42,256 bases of DNA. Source: Trebonia sp036276115 (lineage in GTDB: Bacteria; Actinomycetota; Actinomycetes; Streptosporangiales; Streptosporangiaceae). A program made the position numbers and the translations under genes. This document shows, piece after piece, positions 8,161 through 14,293 of this stretch (the stretch's first letter is position 1; the number at the start of each line of letters is the position of its first letter). Under the pieces are notes generated by a model. The model worked only from the letters and a program-made list of their open reading frames with translations. It did no database searches and was not told the DNA's origin. The stretch is taken from NCBI GenBank assembly GCA_036276115.1, contig DATBEM010000019.1:1-42256 (forward strand). Reading direction: 5' to 3'.

Positions 8161-9372
8161 TCAGGCCTCCTTCTCCGCGGCCGCGTCGAGGATCGATGGC
8201 AGGGCGGCGAGGAACTCGCCCGCCTCAGCCTCGGTCAAGATCAGCGGTGGCGCGAGCCGCACCGTGTCCGGCTGCACCGCGTTGACCAGGAAGCCCTGCT
8301 CCCGGGCGTGGGCGGTGACGGCGGCCGACGCGTCGCCGGCCAGCGCGATGCCCAGCCACAGGCCGCTGCCGCGCACCCCGGCCAGCAGCGGGTGGGACAG
8401 GGCGGCGATGCCGTCCGACAGCTGGCCGCCGACCTTGGTGGCATTGCCGAGGAGCCCTTCGGCCTCGATCGTGTCCAGCACGGCGAGGGCCGCCGCGCAC
8501 GAGACCGGGTTGCCGCCGAAGGTCGAGCCGTGGTCACCGGCCCGGAAGCCCGCGCCGTAGGCGCCGATCCCGACGCAGGCGCCAATCGGCAGGCCGCCGC
8601 CGAGGCCCTTGGCCAGGGTGATCACGTCGGGGACGACGCCCGCGGCGGTGCAGGCGAACCAGGAGCCGGTGCGGCCGATCGCGCTTTGGATCTCGTCCAG
8701 GACCAGGGCCGCCCCGGCCGCGTCGCATGCCTGCCGGGCGGCCCGCAGGTAGCCGTCCGGGGCGGGCACGACGCCGCCCTCGCCGAGGGCCGGCTCCAGG
8801 AACACGCCGGCGACGTCCTCGCGGACCGCGTCCCGCAGCGCGCCGGCGTCGCCGTAGGGGACCCAGCGGACGGCCAGGCCGAACGGCGCGAACGGCGCCC
8901 GGATGGACTCCTTGCCGGTGATGGCCAGGGCGCCGAGCGACCGGCCGTGGAAGCTGTGGTCGGCGGCGACGAGGACGCGGCGGCCGGTGGCGGCCGCGTC
9001 CTGCTTGCGTAGCACCAGCTTGATCGCGGCCTCGTTGGCCTCGGTGCCGGAGTTGGCGAGGAACACCCGCCCGTCGGCCCCGAGCAGGCTCAGCAGCCGT
9101 TCGGCCAGGAGCACCTCGGGCTCGTGGAGGAAGAGGTTGGACGTGTGCGCGACCTTCGCGACCTGGCCGGACACGGCGGCGACGAGGGCCGGGTGGGCGT
9201 GGCCGAGGGCGCTGACGGCGATGCCGGCGATCAGGTCCAGGTACCGGCGGCCGTCGGCGTCCCAGACGCGGCTCCCCTGGCCGCGGGCGATCACGACCGG
9301 GGGGACGCCGTAGTTGGGCATCAGCGCGGCCGCGAAGCGCTCTTGCAGTGCCGATGCCCTTGACTCACCCAT
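8161..9372 (-). CDS. argD: Acetylornithine aminotransferase
   Basis: PLP enzyme that converts N-acetylglutamate semialdehyde to N-acetylornithine. The 403-residue product is a class III aminotransferase: NSGTEANEAAIKL (108-120), LDEIQS with the cofactor-binding Asp (about 226), and the Schiff-base lysine K255 in ITLAKGLGGG. It lies 63 bases after argB, the widest gap inside the operon apart from the repeat between argC and argJ; that gap contains a GC-rich hairpin (9381-9410). It starts with ATG at 9372 (MGESRASAL). Confidence 0.96.
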   Translation of the reverse strand: MGESRASALQERFAAALMPNYGVPPVVIARGQGSRVWDADGRRYLDLIAGIAVSALGHAHPALVAAVSGQVAKVAHTSNLFLHEPEVLLAERLLSLLGADGRVFLANSGTEANEAAIKLVLRKQDAAATGRRVLVAADHSFHGRSLGALAITGKESIRAPFAPFGLAVRWVPYGDAGALRDAVREDVAGVFLEPALGEGGVVPAPDGYLRAARQACDAAGAALVLDEIQSAIGRTGSWFACTAAGVVPDVITLAKGLGGGLPIGACVGIGAYGAGFRAGDHGSTFGGNPVSCAAALAVLDTIEAEGLLGNATKVGGQLSDGIAALSHPLLAGVRGSGLWLGIALAGDASAAVTAHAREQGFLVNAVQPDTVRLAPPLILTEAEAGEFLAALPSILDAAAEKEA

Positions 9373-9380
9373 TGGCGCTG

Positions 9381-9410
9381 CCCCGGGTACGGGGGGTCGT
9401 CCCCCCGGGT
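9381..9410. repeat. GC-rich hairpin repeat between argB and argD, copy 1
   Basis: GGGGGG-TCGT-CCCCCC (9391-9406) forms a 6-bp stem with a 4-base loop, flanked by CCCGGG on both sides. A close relative of this stretch lies at 15016-15051 inside the diguanylate cyclase gene. In the argB-argD gap it could pause or destabilise the transcript; no T-run follows. Confidence 0.55.
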
Positions 9411-9435
9411 GAGAACTGCAGATCCTGGGTTGCGC

Positions 9436-10392
9436 TCACGGGTGCGCCTCTCCTTCGCCTTCATCGCGGGTGTCGTCGGTGACCATGGTGCCGATGCCGG
9501 AGTCGGTGAAGATCTCCAGCAGGACGGCGTGCCTGAGCCGGCCGTCCAGGACGTGGGCCTGGGGAACCCCGCCGCGCACCGCCGACAGGCAGGCCTCCAT
9601 CTTGGGGAGCATGCCGGCCGACAGCGACGGCAGGAGGATTTCCAGCTCGCCGGCGCTGATCTCGCTGATGACCTCGTCCGACGCCGGCCAGTCGCGGTAC
9701 AGGCCCTCGACGTCGGTCAAGACGACGAGCTTGCTCGCGCCGAGGGCGACTGCCAGGGCGGCCGCGGCCGTGTCGGCGTTGACGTTGTAGGTCTGCCCGT
9801 CCTCGCCCCGGGCGACGCTGGAGACGATCGGGATGCGGCCGTCGTCGATGAGCGCCCTGATGACGCCGGGGTCGGTGCGGGTGATGTCGCCGACGAGGCC
9901 GACGTCCACCGGCTCGCCGTCCACCAGGGCGAGCTTGCGCCGCGCGGTGAACAGGTTCGCGTCCTCGCCCGACAGCCCGACCGCGAGCGAGCGGTAGCGG
10001 TTCACGAGGCCGACGATGTCCTTGTTGACCTTGCCCGCGAGGACCATCCGGACGACATCGATGGTCTCGGGGGTGGTGACCCGCAGTCCGGCGGTGAACG
10101 TTGACTCGATCCCGAGCCGCCCCAGGACCTCGGTGACCTGCGGGCCGCCGCCGTGCACGACGACCGGCCGCAGCCCCGCGTAGCGCAGGAAGACCAGGTC
10201 CCGGGTGAAGCCGGCCCGCAGGCCCTCGTCGGTCATGGCGTGCCCGCCGTACTTGATGACGACGGTCTGCCCGTGGAACCGGTCCAGCCACGGCAGCGCC
10301 TCGACGAGGGCGTCGGCCTTGGCGGTCGCCGCCGCCCGGCGGGCCTCGTCGCTGGCGGTGGCGGCCGGGCCGTCCGCCCCGGGGCCGGTCAT
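9436..10392 (-). CDS. argB: Acetylglutamate kinase
   Basis: Phosphorylates N-acetylglutamate, the second step and usual arginine feedback point of the pathway. The 318-residue sequence shows the amino-acid-kinase fold: VVIKYGGHAM near residue 45, VVHGGGPQV, and the nucleotide-site stretch ASKLVVLTDVEGLY. An Ala-rich N-terminal tail of about 25 residues precedes the core. The ATG at 10392 overlaps the argJ stop by four bases (ATGA), so the two are translationally coupled. Confidence 0.96.
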   Translation of the reverse strand: MTGPGADGPAATASDEARRAAATAKADALVEALPWLDRFHGQTVVIKYGGHAMTDEGLRAGFTRDLVFLRYAGLRPVVVHGGGPQVTEVLGRLGIESTFTAGLRVTTPETIDVVRMVLAGKVNKDIVGLVNRYRSLAVGLSGEDANLFTARRKLALVDGEPVDVGLVGDITRTDPGVIRALIDDGRIPIVSSVARGEDGQTYNVNADTAAAALAVALGASKLVVLTDVEGLYRDWPASDEVISEISAGELEILLPSLSAGMLPKMEACLSAVRGGVPQAHVLDGRLRHAVLLEIFTDSGIGTMVTDDTRDEGEGEAHP

Positions 10393-11555
10393 GAGGAGTA
10401 GGCCGAGTTCTCGTGGACGTAGGCCTCGGTCAGGTCGGTGGTGAGGATGACCGCCGACTGCGCCCCCGCCGCCAGGTCAGCGGTGATCGTCACGTCCCGG
10501 CCGCGCAGGTCGACCTTGGACCGCGATTCCCCGGCGGCGCCGTGGCGGCACACCCAGACGCCGTTGATGGCGACGTTGACCTGCTCGGGATCGAAGACGG
10601 CGTCGGTCGTGCCGATGGCCGACAGCACCCGGCCCCAGTTGGGGTCGGACCCGGCGATGGCGCACTTGAGCAGGTTGCTGCGGGCGATCGCGCGGCCGAC
10701 GGTGACGGCGTCGGGCTCGCTCGACGCGCCGACGACCTCGATCGTGATCATCTTCGAGGCGCCCTCGGCGTCGAGCTGGAGCTGGCGGGCGAGGTCGGCG
10801 CAGACCTCGGTCAGCGCGCGGGTGAAGTCCCCGTGGTCCGGCCGGGCGCCGGACGCGCCGCTGGCGAGCAGCAAGACGGTGTCGTTGGTGGACATGCAGC
10901 CGTCGGTGTCGAGCCGGTCGAACGTGACGGCGGTTGCCGACCGCAGGGCGCTGTCCAGCTCGGCCGAGGTCAGGTCCGCGTCGGTCGTCAGCACGCACAG
11001 CATCGTGGCCAGGGCCGGGGCGATCATGCCGGCTCCCTTGGCCATGCCGCCGATGGCGTACGGCCCGGCGCTGCCGCCGGCGACGCGCCGGAAGGAGATC
11101 TTGACGACCGTGTCGGTCGTGCGGATCGCGTCGGCGGCGTGCACGCCGTCGCTGCGCGAGGCCTCGGCGACCGCCTGGTCGACGGCGGGCAGCAGCTTGT
11201 CCATCGGCAGCCGCTCGCCGATGAGGCCGGTCGAGCAGACGGCGATCTCGCCGGCCGAGCCTGACAGGGCCGCCGCCAGCCGCTCGGCGGCCGCGTGGGT
11301 GTCCTGGAAGCCGAGCGGGCCGGTGCAGGCGTTGGCCCCGCCGGAGTTCAGCACCACGGCGCGGACCTGGCCGCCGCTGACGACCTGGCGGGTCCACGTG
11401 ACCGGGGCGGCCGGGAAGCGGTTGGCGGTGAATACCGCCGCGGCGGCGCGCGATGGCCCGTCGTTGATCACGACGGCGACGTCGCGCGCGCCGGAGGGCT
11501 TGATCCCGGCCGCGACTCCAGCCGCGCGAAAGCCCTGGGGCGCCGTAACACTCAT
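10389..11555 (-). CDS. argJ: Bifunctional glutamate N-acetyltransferase/ornithine acetyltransferase
   Basis: Recycles the acetyl group from N-acetylornithine to glutamate; bifunctional members also use acetyl-CoA. The 388-residue precursor cleaves itself into two chains. The cut site is visible as KGAGMIAPALA-TML, with the nucleophile T184. The open frame extends far upstream through argC, but homology starts at MSVTAPQGF, so ATG 11555 is the start. That ATG follows GCGAGGAGGACTC, a ribosome site supplied by the inserted 77-base repeat. The end overlaps argB by four bases. Confidence 0.96.
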   Translation of the reverse strand: MSVTAPQGFRAAGVAAGIKPSGARDVAVVINDGPSRAAAAVFTANRFPAAPVTWTRQVVSGGQVRAVVLNSGGANACTGPLGFQDTHAAAERLAAALSGSAGEIAVCSTGLIGERLPMDKLLPAVDQAVAEASRSDGVHAADAIRTTDTVVKISFRRVAGGSAGPYAIGGMAKGAGMIAPALATMLCVLTTDADLTSAELDSALRSATAVTFDRLDTDGCMSTNDTVLLLASGASGARPDHGDFTRALTEVCADLARQLQLDAEGASKMITIEVVGASSEPDAVTVGRAIARSNLLKCAIAGSDPNWGRVLSAIGTTDAVFDPEQVNVAINGVWVCRHGAAGESRSKVDLRGRDVTITADLAAGAQSAVILTTDLTEAYVHENSAYSS

Positions 11556-11632
11556 GAGTCCTCCTCGCTGGCGCTCGTCGGCCGCATTCGCGGGCGCACT
11601 GTGCTTGCTGATTCGCTCGCAAGCTCGCTCAT
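11552..11632 (-). CDS. 26-residue ORF in the argC-argJ repeat (copy A)
   Basis: The 27-codon frame starts MSELASESASTV, contains PRMRP, and ends SASEEDS. Its ATG overlaps the argC stop (ATGA) and its TGA overlaps the argJ ATG, so a ribosome could pass from argC through it to argJ. A homologue of the same length, 18 of 26 residues identical, lies at 27546-27626. Several third-codon positions are conserved and there are shared hairpins, so selection may act on the RNA rather than on the peptide. Whether a stable peptide is made is unknown. Confidence 0.5.
   Translation of the reverse strand: MSELASESASTVRPRMRPTSASEEDS
11556..11632 (-). repeat. 77-base start-codon-associated repeat, copy A
   Basis: This is one of two copies (the other is 27550-27626) that match at 65 of 77 positions with no gaps. 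The long identical blocks are TGAGCGAGCTTGCGAGCGA near the 5' end and CCCGCGAATGCGGCCG in the middle; AGCGAGGAGG near the 3' end acts as the ribosome site of argJ. The unit begins ATGAG and is followed directly by the argJ start ATGAG, a 5-base direct repeat like a target-site duplication. Predicted stems: GCTTGC with GCAAGC, and CCGC-GAAT-GCGG. Confidence 0.85.
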
Positions 11633-12678
11633 GGCATGACTCCGTGGGGGGTGAGGCCTGCTGCCTCGGGCAGGCCGAGCATGATGTTGGCGACCTGGAT
11701 GGCCTGGCCGGCCGCGCCCTTGCCGAGGTTGTCGGTGGTGGCCACCACGACCGCGCGGCCAGCGTGGGTGTCGGCGGCGGCCTGCAGGTGGGCCCCGTTG
11801 GAGCCGGCGACGGCCTGGGTGACCGGCCACTGGCCGTCCGGCAGGAGGCGGACGAAGGGGCTGCCGGCGTAGAAGTCGCCGATCGCGGCCCGCAGCTGCC
11901 CGCTCCCGGTGACGCCCGGGGCGAGCCGGGCGGTGCAGGTGGCGAGGATGCCGCGGGGCATCGGCGCGAGCGTGGGGGTGAAGGAGATGGTCGCGGCCTG
12001 GCCGGCCTGCGCGAGGACGCCGGTGAGCGCCTGCTCGATCTCGGGGGTGTGCCGGTGGGTGCCGCCCGCCTGGTAGGCCGACATGCTCCCCATGACCTCG
12101 CTGGCGAGCAGGTCAGCGCGCGGCGAGCGGCCCGCGCCGGAGGTGCCGGACGCCGCGACGATGACGATGTCGCCCGGCTCGGCCAGGCCGCCGGCCAGCA
12201 GCGGGGCGAGGGCCAAGATGGCGGTGGTCGCGTAGCAGCCGGGGGCGGCGACGGCCCGCGCGGCCGCGATCCGCTCGCGCGCGCCGGGCAGCTCGGGCAG
12301 CCCGTAGGTCCACTGCCCCGCGTACGGGACGCCGTAGAACTTGTCCCAGGCCTCCTCGTCGCCGAGCCGGAAGTCGGCCGACAGGTCCACGATCCGGGTG
12401 CCGGGCAGCCCGGCCGCCAGGGCGGCCGACTCGCCATGCGGCAGGGCCATGAAGACCAGCTCGGCGTCCTTGAGCCCGCCGGCGCTGGTCGGCTCGAACG
12501 CGCGGCCGTCGAAGGCCGGGTGCCCGGTGAGGTTGGGGTGGACCCCGGTGACCGGCTTGCCCGCGCTTGATGCCCCGGTGACCGCGCTCACCTCGAAGTC
12601 GGGGTGCCCGGCCAGCAGCCGGAGAAGCTCCCCGCCCGCGTAGCCGCTGGCCCCGGCCACCGCTACCCGTATGCCCAT
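11629..12678 (-). CDS. argC: N-acetyl-gamma-glutamyl-phosphate reductase
   Basis: NADPH-dependent third step of arginine synthesis. The 349-residue protein begins MGIRVAVAGASGYAGGELL, a Rossmann nucleotide loop, and contains the catalytic cysteine in APGCYATT. SGTSGAGRSP and the C-terminal GVMP, equivalent to GV-Y-P in relatives, are present. An in-frame ATG 20 codons earlier lies in the promoter, so the ATG at 12678, preceded by GAGGAGG at good spacing, is preferred. It is the first gene of argCJBDFR. The stop overlaps the 26-residue ORF by four bases. Confidence 0.96.
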   Translation of the reverse strand: MGIRVAVAGASGYAGGELLRLLAGHPDFEVSAVTGASSAGKPVTGVHPNLTGHPAFDGRAFEPTSAGGLKDAELVFMALPHGESAALAAGLPGTRIVDLSADFRLGDEEAWDKFYGVPYAGQWTYGLPELPGARERIAAARAVAAPGCYATTAILALAPLLAGGLAEPGDIVIVAASGTSGAGRSPRADLLASEVMGSMSAYQAGGTHRHTPEIEQALTGVLAQAGQAATISFTPTLAPMPRGILATCTARLAPGVTGSGQLRAAIGDFYAGSPFVRLLPDGQWPVTQAVAGSNGAHLQAAADTHAGRAVVVATTDNLGKGAAGQAIQVANIMLGLPEAAGLTPHGVMP

Positions 12679-12709
12679 GCTGCCGCCTCCTCGCCCTGCT
12701 CCACGAAGA

Positions 12710-12738
12710 AGTATGCACTCCTCTGCATGAATATGCAA
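12710..12738 (-). promoter_or_regulatory. argC promoter overlapped by an ARG box
   Basis: The minus strand has TTGCAT (12733-12738), 17 bases, then CATACT (12710-12715), a fair housekeeping promoter with a start near 12703. The palindrome TGCAT-ATTC-ATGCA (12724-12737) lies on the -35 box and spacer, and a second TGCATAC half-site lies on the -10. ArgR operators of streptomycetes have this TGCAT/ATGCA form. An arginine-bound repressor here would block polymerase. The stretch is strikingly AT-rich for this genome. Confidence 0.8.
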
Positions 12739-12776
12739 GGCGGTTCCCCCGGCGCGGGCGGGGCGGCCTGGCCGGG

Positions 12777-13337
12777 CTAGCGGGGCCGGCGGTAGCGCAG
12801 CTCCAGGCAGCCGCTGTCGTCGGGGACGCTGGAGACGAGGTCGAGCTGGTAGGACCGGGGGACGCCGTCGAACAGCCGGGTACCCTCGCCCGCGATGTAG
12901 GGGAACTGGGTGACGTGCAGCTCATCGACCAGGTCGAGCCGCAGCAGGGACCGGAAGAGGGCGACGCCGCCCCAGGCGATGAGGTAGCCGTCGCCGCCCT
13001 GGCGGAGCCGGCCGACCTCGGCGGCCGTCTCGCCGGCGGCGATGGTGGTGTTGGCCCAGTCCGCGGCCCGCAGGGTCCGGGAGAACACGACCTTGCGCCC
13101 GGCGGTCAGCAGGCCCGCGAACGGGTGGCCGGCCGTGGTCATGACCTGGGACATGGCCTCGTAGGTGGCGCGGCCCATGAGGTGCGCGTCCGCGCCGGCG
13201 AGGAAGGCCAGGTGGGCCGGGTCGTCGGGGCGGCTGTTCTGGGGCCGGCTGAAGCAGAACTTCCAGAAGTCGGTGTCCTGGTCGGCGAGCAGGCCGTCGA
13301 GGGAGTAGTTGAACACTGTCACTATCAGCCGCCGCAT
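12777..13337 (-). CDS. Dihydrofolate reductase family protein (RibD C-terminal-like)
   Basis: A 186-residue NADPH-binding reductase-fold protein. It starts RRLIVTVFNYSLDGLLA, has DAHLMGRATYEAM near residue 50, AGRKVVFSRTL, and the nucleotide loop IAWGGVALFRSLL near 120-133, followed by VDELHVTQFPYIAGEG. This is the pattern of stand-alone RibD_C proteins common in actinomycetes, whose substrate is generally unknown; it is not the essential folate DHFR. It lies 99 bases upstream of argC on the same strand but outside the ARG-box promoter. Confidence 0.85.
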   Translation of the reverse strand: MRRLIVTVFNYSLDGLLADQDTDFWKFCFSRPQNSRPDDPAHLAFLAGADAHLMGRATYEAMSQVMTTAGHPFAGLLTAGRKVVFSRTLRAADWANTTIAAGETAAEVGRLRQGGDGYLIAWGGVALFRSLLRLDLVDELHVTQFPYIAGEGTRLFDGVPRSYQLDLVSSVPDDSGCLELRYRRPR

Positions 13338-13417
13338 GATCAGGGCTCCTGGGTCTCGGGTCGTCGGTGACCGGGTGCTTGCCGGGACCGCGTTCAGACG
13401 CTACTGCGGGCGGGAGC

Positions 13418-13603
13418 TCAGCGGTGCCCGATCGCGTCCCTGATCAGCGCGACCCGGCCAGGGAGCGGGCCGGGCGGCACCTCGGCGAGCCGGAAGCCGA
13501 GCTCGCGGTACACCTCCTCGTGCACCCGCTCGAAGTCCAGGGACTGCGCGAGGCTGATCCGGCGGGCCACCGCCAGGATACGGCAGCGGCGCGGCAGCGT
13601 CAT
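13418..13603 (-). pseudogene. C-terminal remnant of an AAA-type (AAA_28-like) ATPase
   Basis: A 61-codon frame contains FERVHEEVYRELGFRL, then VPPGPLPGRVALIRDAI. This resembles the last 40 residues of small P-loop ATPases that end in a VYRELG/VP--P--ER helix. No P-loop or Walker B is found upstream in any frame, so the front is gone. I read it as a decayed gene piece next to a 19-bp tandem repeat. A short real protein cannot be ruled out. Confidence 0.45.
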
Positions 13604-13628
13604 CCGGGCGCGGCAGCGTCACCGGGGC
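13591..13628. repeat. 19-bp tandem repeat, two copies
   Basis: GCGGCAGCGTCATCCGGGC (13591-13609) is followed directly by GCGGCAGCGTCACCGGGGC (13610-13628), with two mismatches; a partial third piece TCATCCGGGCGGG follows at 13634. It lies upstream of the ATPase remnant, in a stretch with no gene up to the lipoprotein start at 13814. Confidence 0.6.
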
Positions 13629-13813
13629 TGTCTCATCCGGGCGGGCCTGGCGGGTCGCGGATGCGGGCCGTTTTGGGCGGGAAAGGCATATGTCCGCGCA
13701 AGTGCGGGACGGCGCGGCCGGAGCCGCTAGGGTATGTGCCGGACATCCTGTTGCCGCGCGGGGCGGGGCCGGGCGCGACAGGCAGCTTGCGGCAACTGGG
13801 AAGGGCGCCTGAC

Positions 13814-14293
13814 GTGAGGGTTAACCGGCCGGGCCGGCGGTGGATCGGGGCTGCCTTGCCAGCCGGGCTGCTGGCCGTGACGGCCGGCCTCGCCAGCGGG
13901 TGCTCGTCGGCGGCGGGCGGGACGGCCGCTTCCGGGGCGACCAGCGGGCCGGTTCCCTCGGCCTACGCCACTCCGGGCGGGACCGACTGCGGTACCTCGC
14001 GGACCGTCGCCAACACGCCCGTGGTCATCAAGGTGACCAAGGGCTCGGTCACCTGCGCGGCGGCGGTCGCGATCCAGGAGCACTACACGGCGGCCCTCAA
14101 GGACGGCTCGCTGCAGGGCAACGGCGGCGGCGCGCCCGTCTCGATCAGCGGGTGGACCTGCCAGGGGTTCCCGACCCCGCAGGTGCTGAAGAACGGCGTG
14201 ACGTCGGAGTGTAAGACCGCCAGCGCCGACGTGGTCGCCGTGCTCGACCTGCCGGCGTCCCCGGCGTCGCCCGCGCCGTCGCCCGCCAGCTGA
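13814..14293 (+). CDS. Small secreted lipoprotein, function unknown
   Basis: The only gene found on the + strand. The GTG at 13814 is preceded by GGGAAGGG. The 159-residue product has a basic start (VRVNRPGRRW), a hydrophobic stretch (IGAALPAGLLAVTAGLA) and a lipobox LASGC, so Cys31 should be lipidated after export. The mature part has a Ser/Ala-rich tether, then a small domain with four cysteines (TDCG, VTCAA, WTCQG, SECKT) that could form two disulfides, and a Pro/Ser-rich tail. A possible -10 box TAGGGT lies at 13728-13733. Its 3' 211 bases overlap the cyclase gene tail to tail. Family not recognised. Confidence 0.75.
   Translation: MRVNRPGRRWIGAALPAGLLAVTAGLASGCSSAAGGTAASGATSGPVPSAYATPGGTDCGTSRTVANTPVVIKVTKGSVTCAAAVAIQEHYTAALKDGSLQGNGGGAPVSISGWTCQGFPTPQVLKNGVTSECKTASADVVAVLDLPASPASPAPSPAS

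Noticed and set aside
10389..12437. An apparent 682-residue fusion with argJ
   Set aside because: The first 294 residues are an out-of-frame reading of argC and of the 77-base repeat. ArgJ homology begins at MSVTAPQGF.
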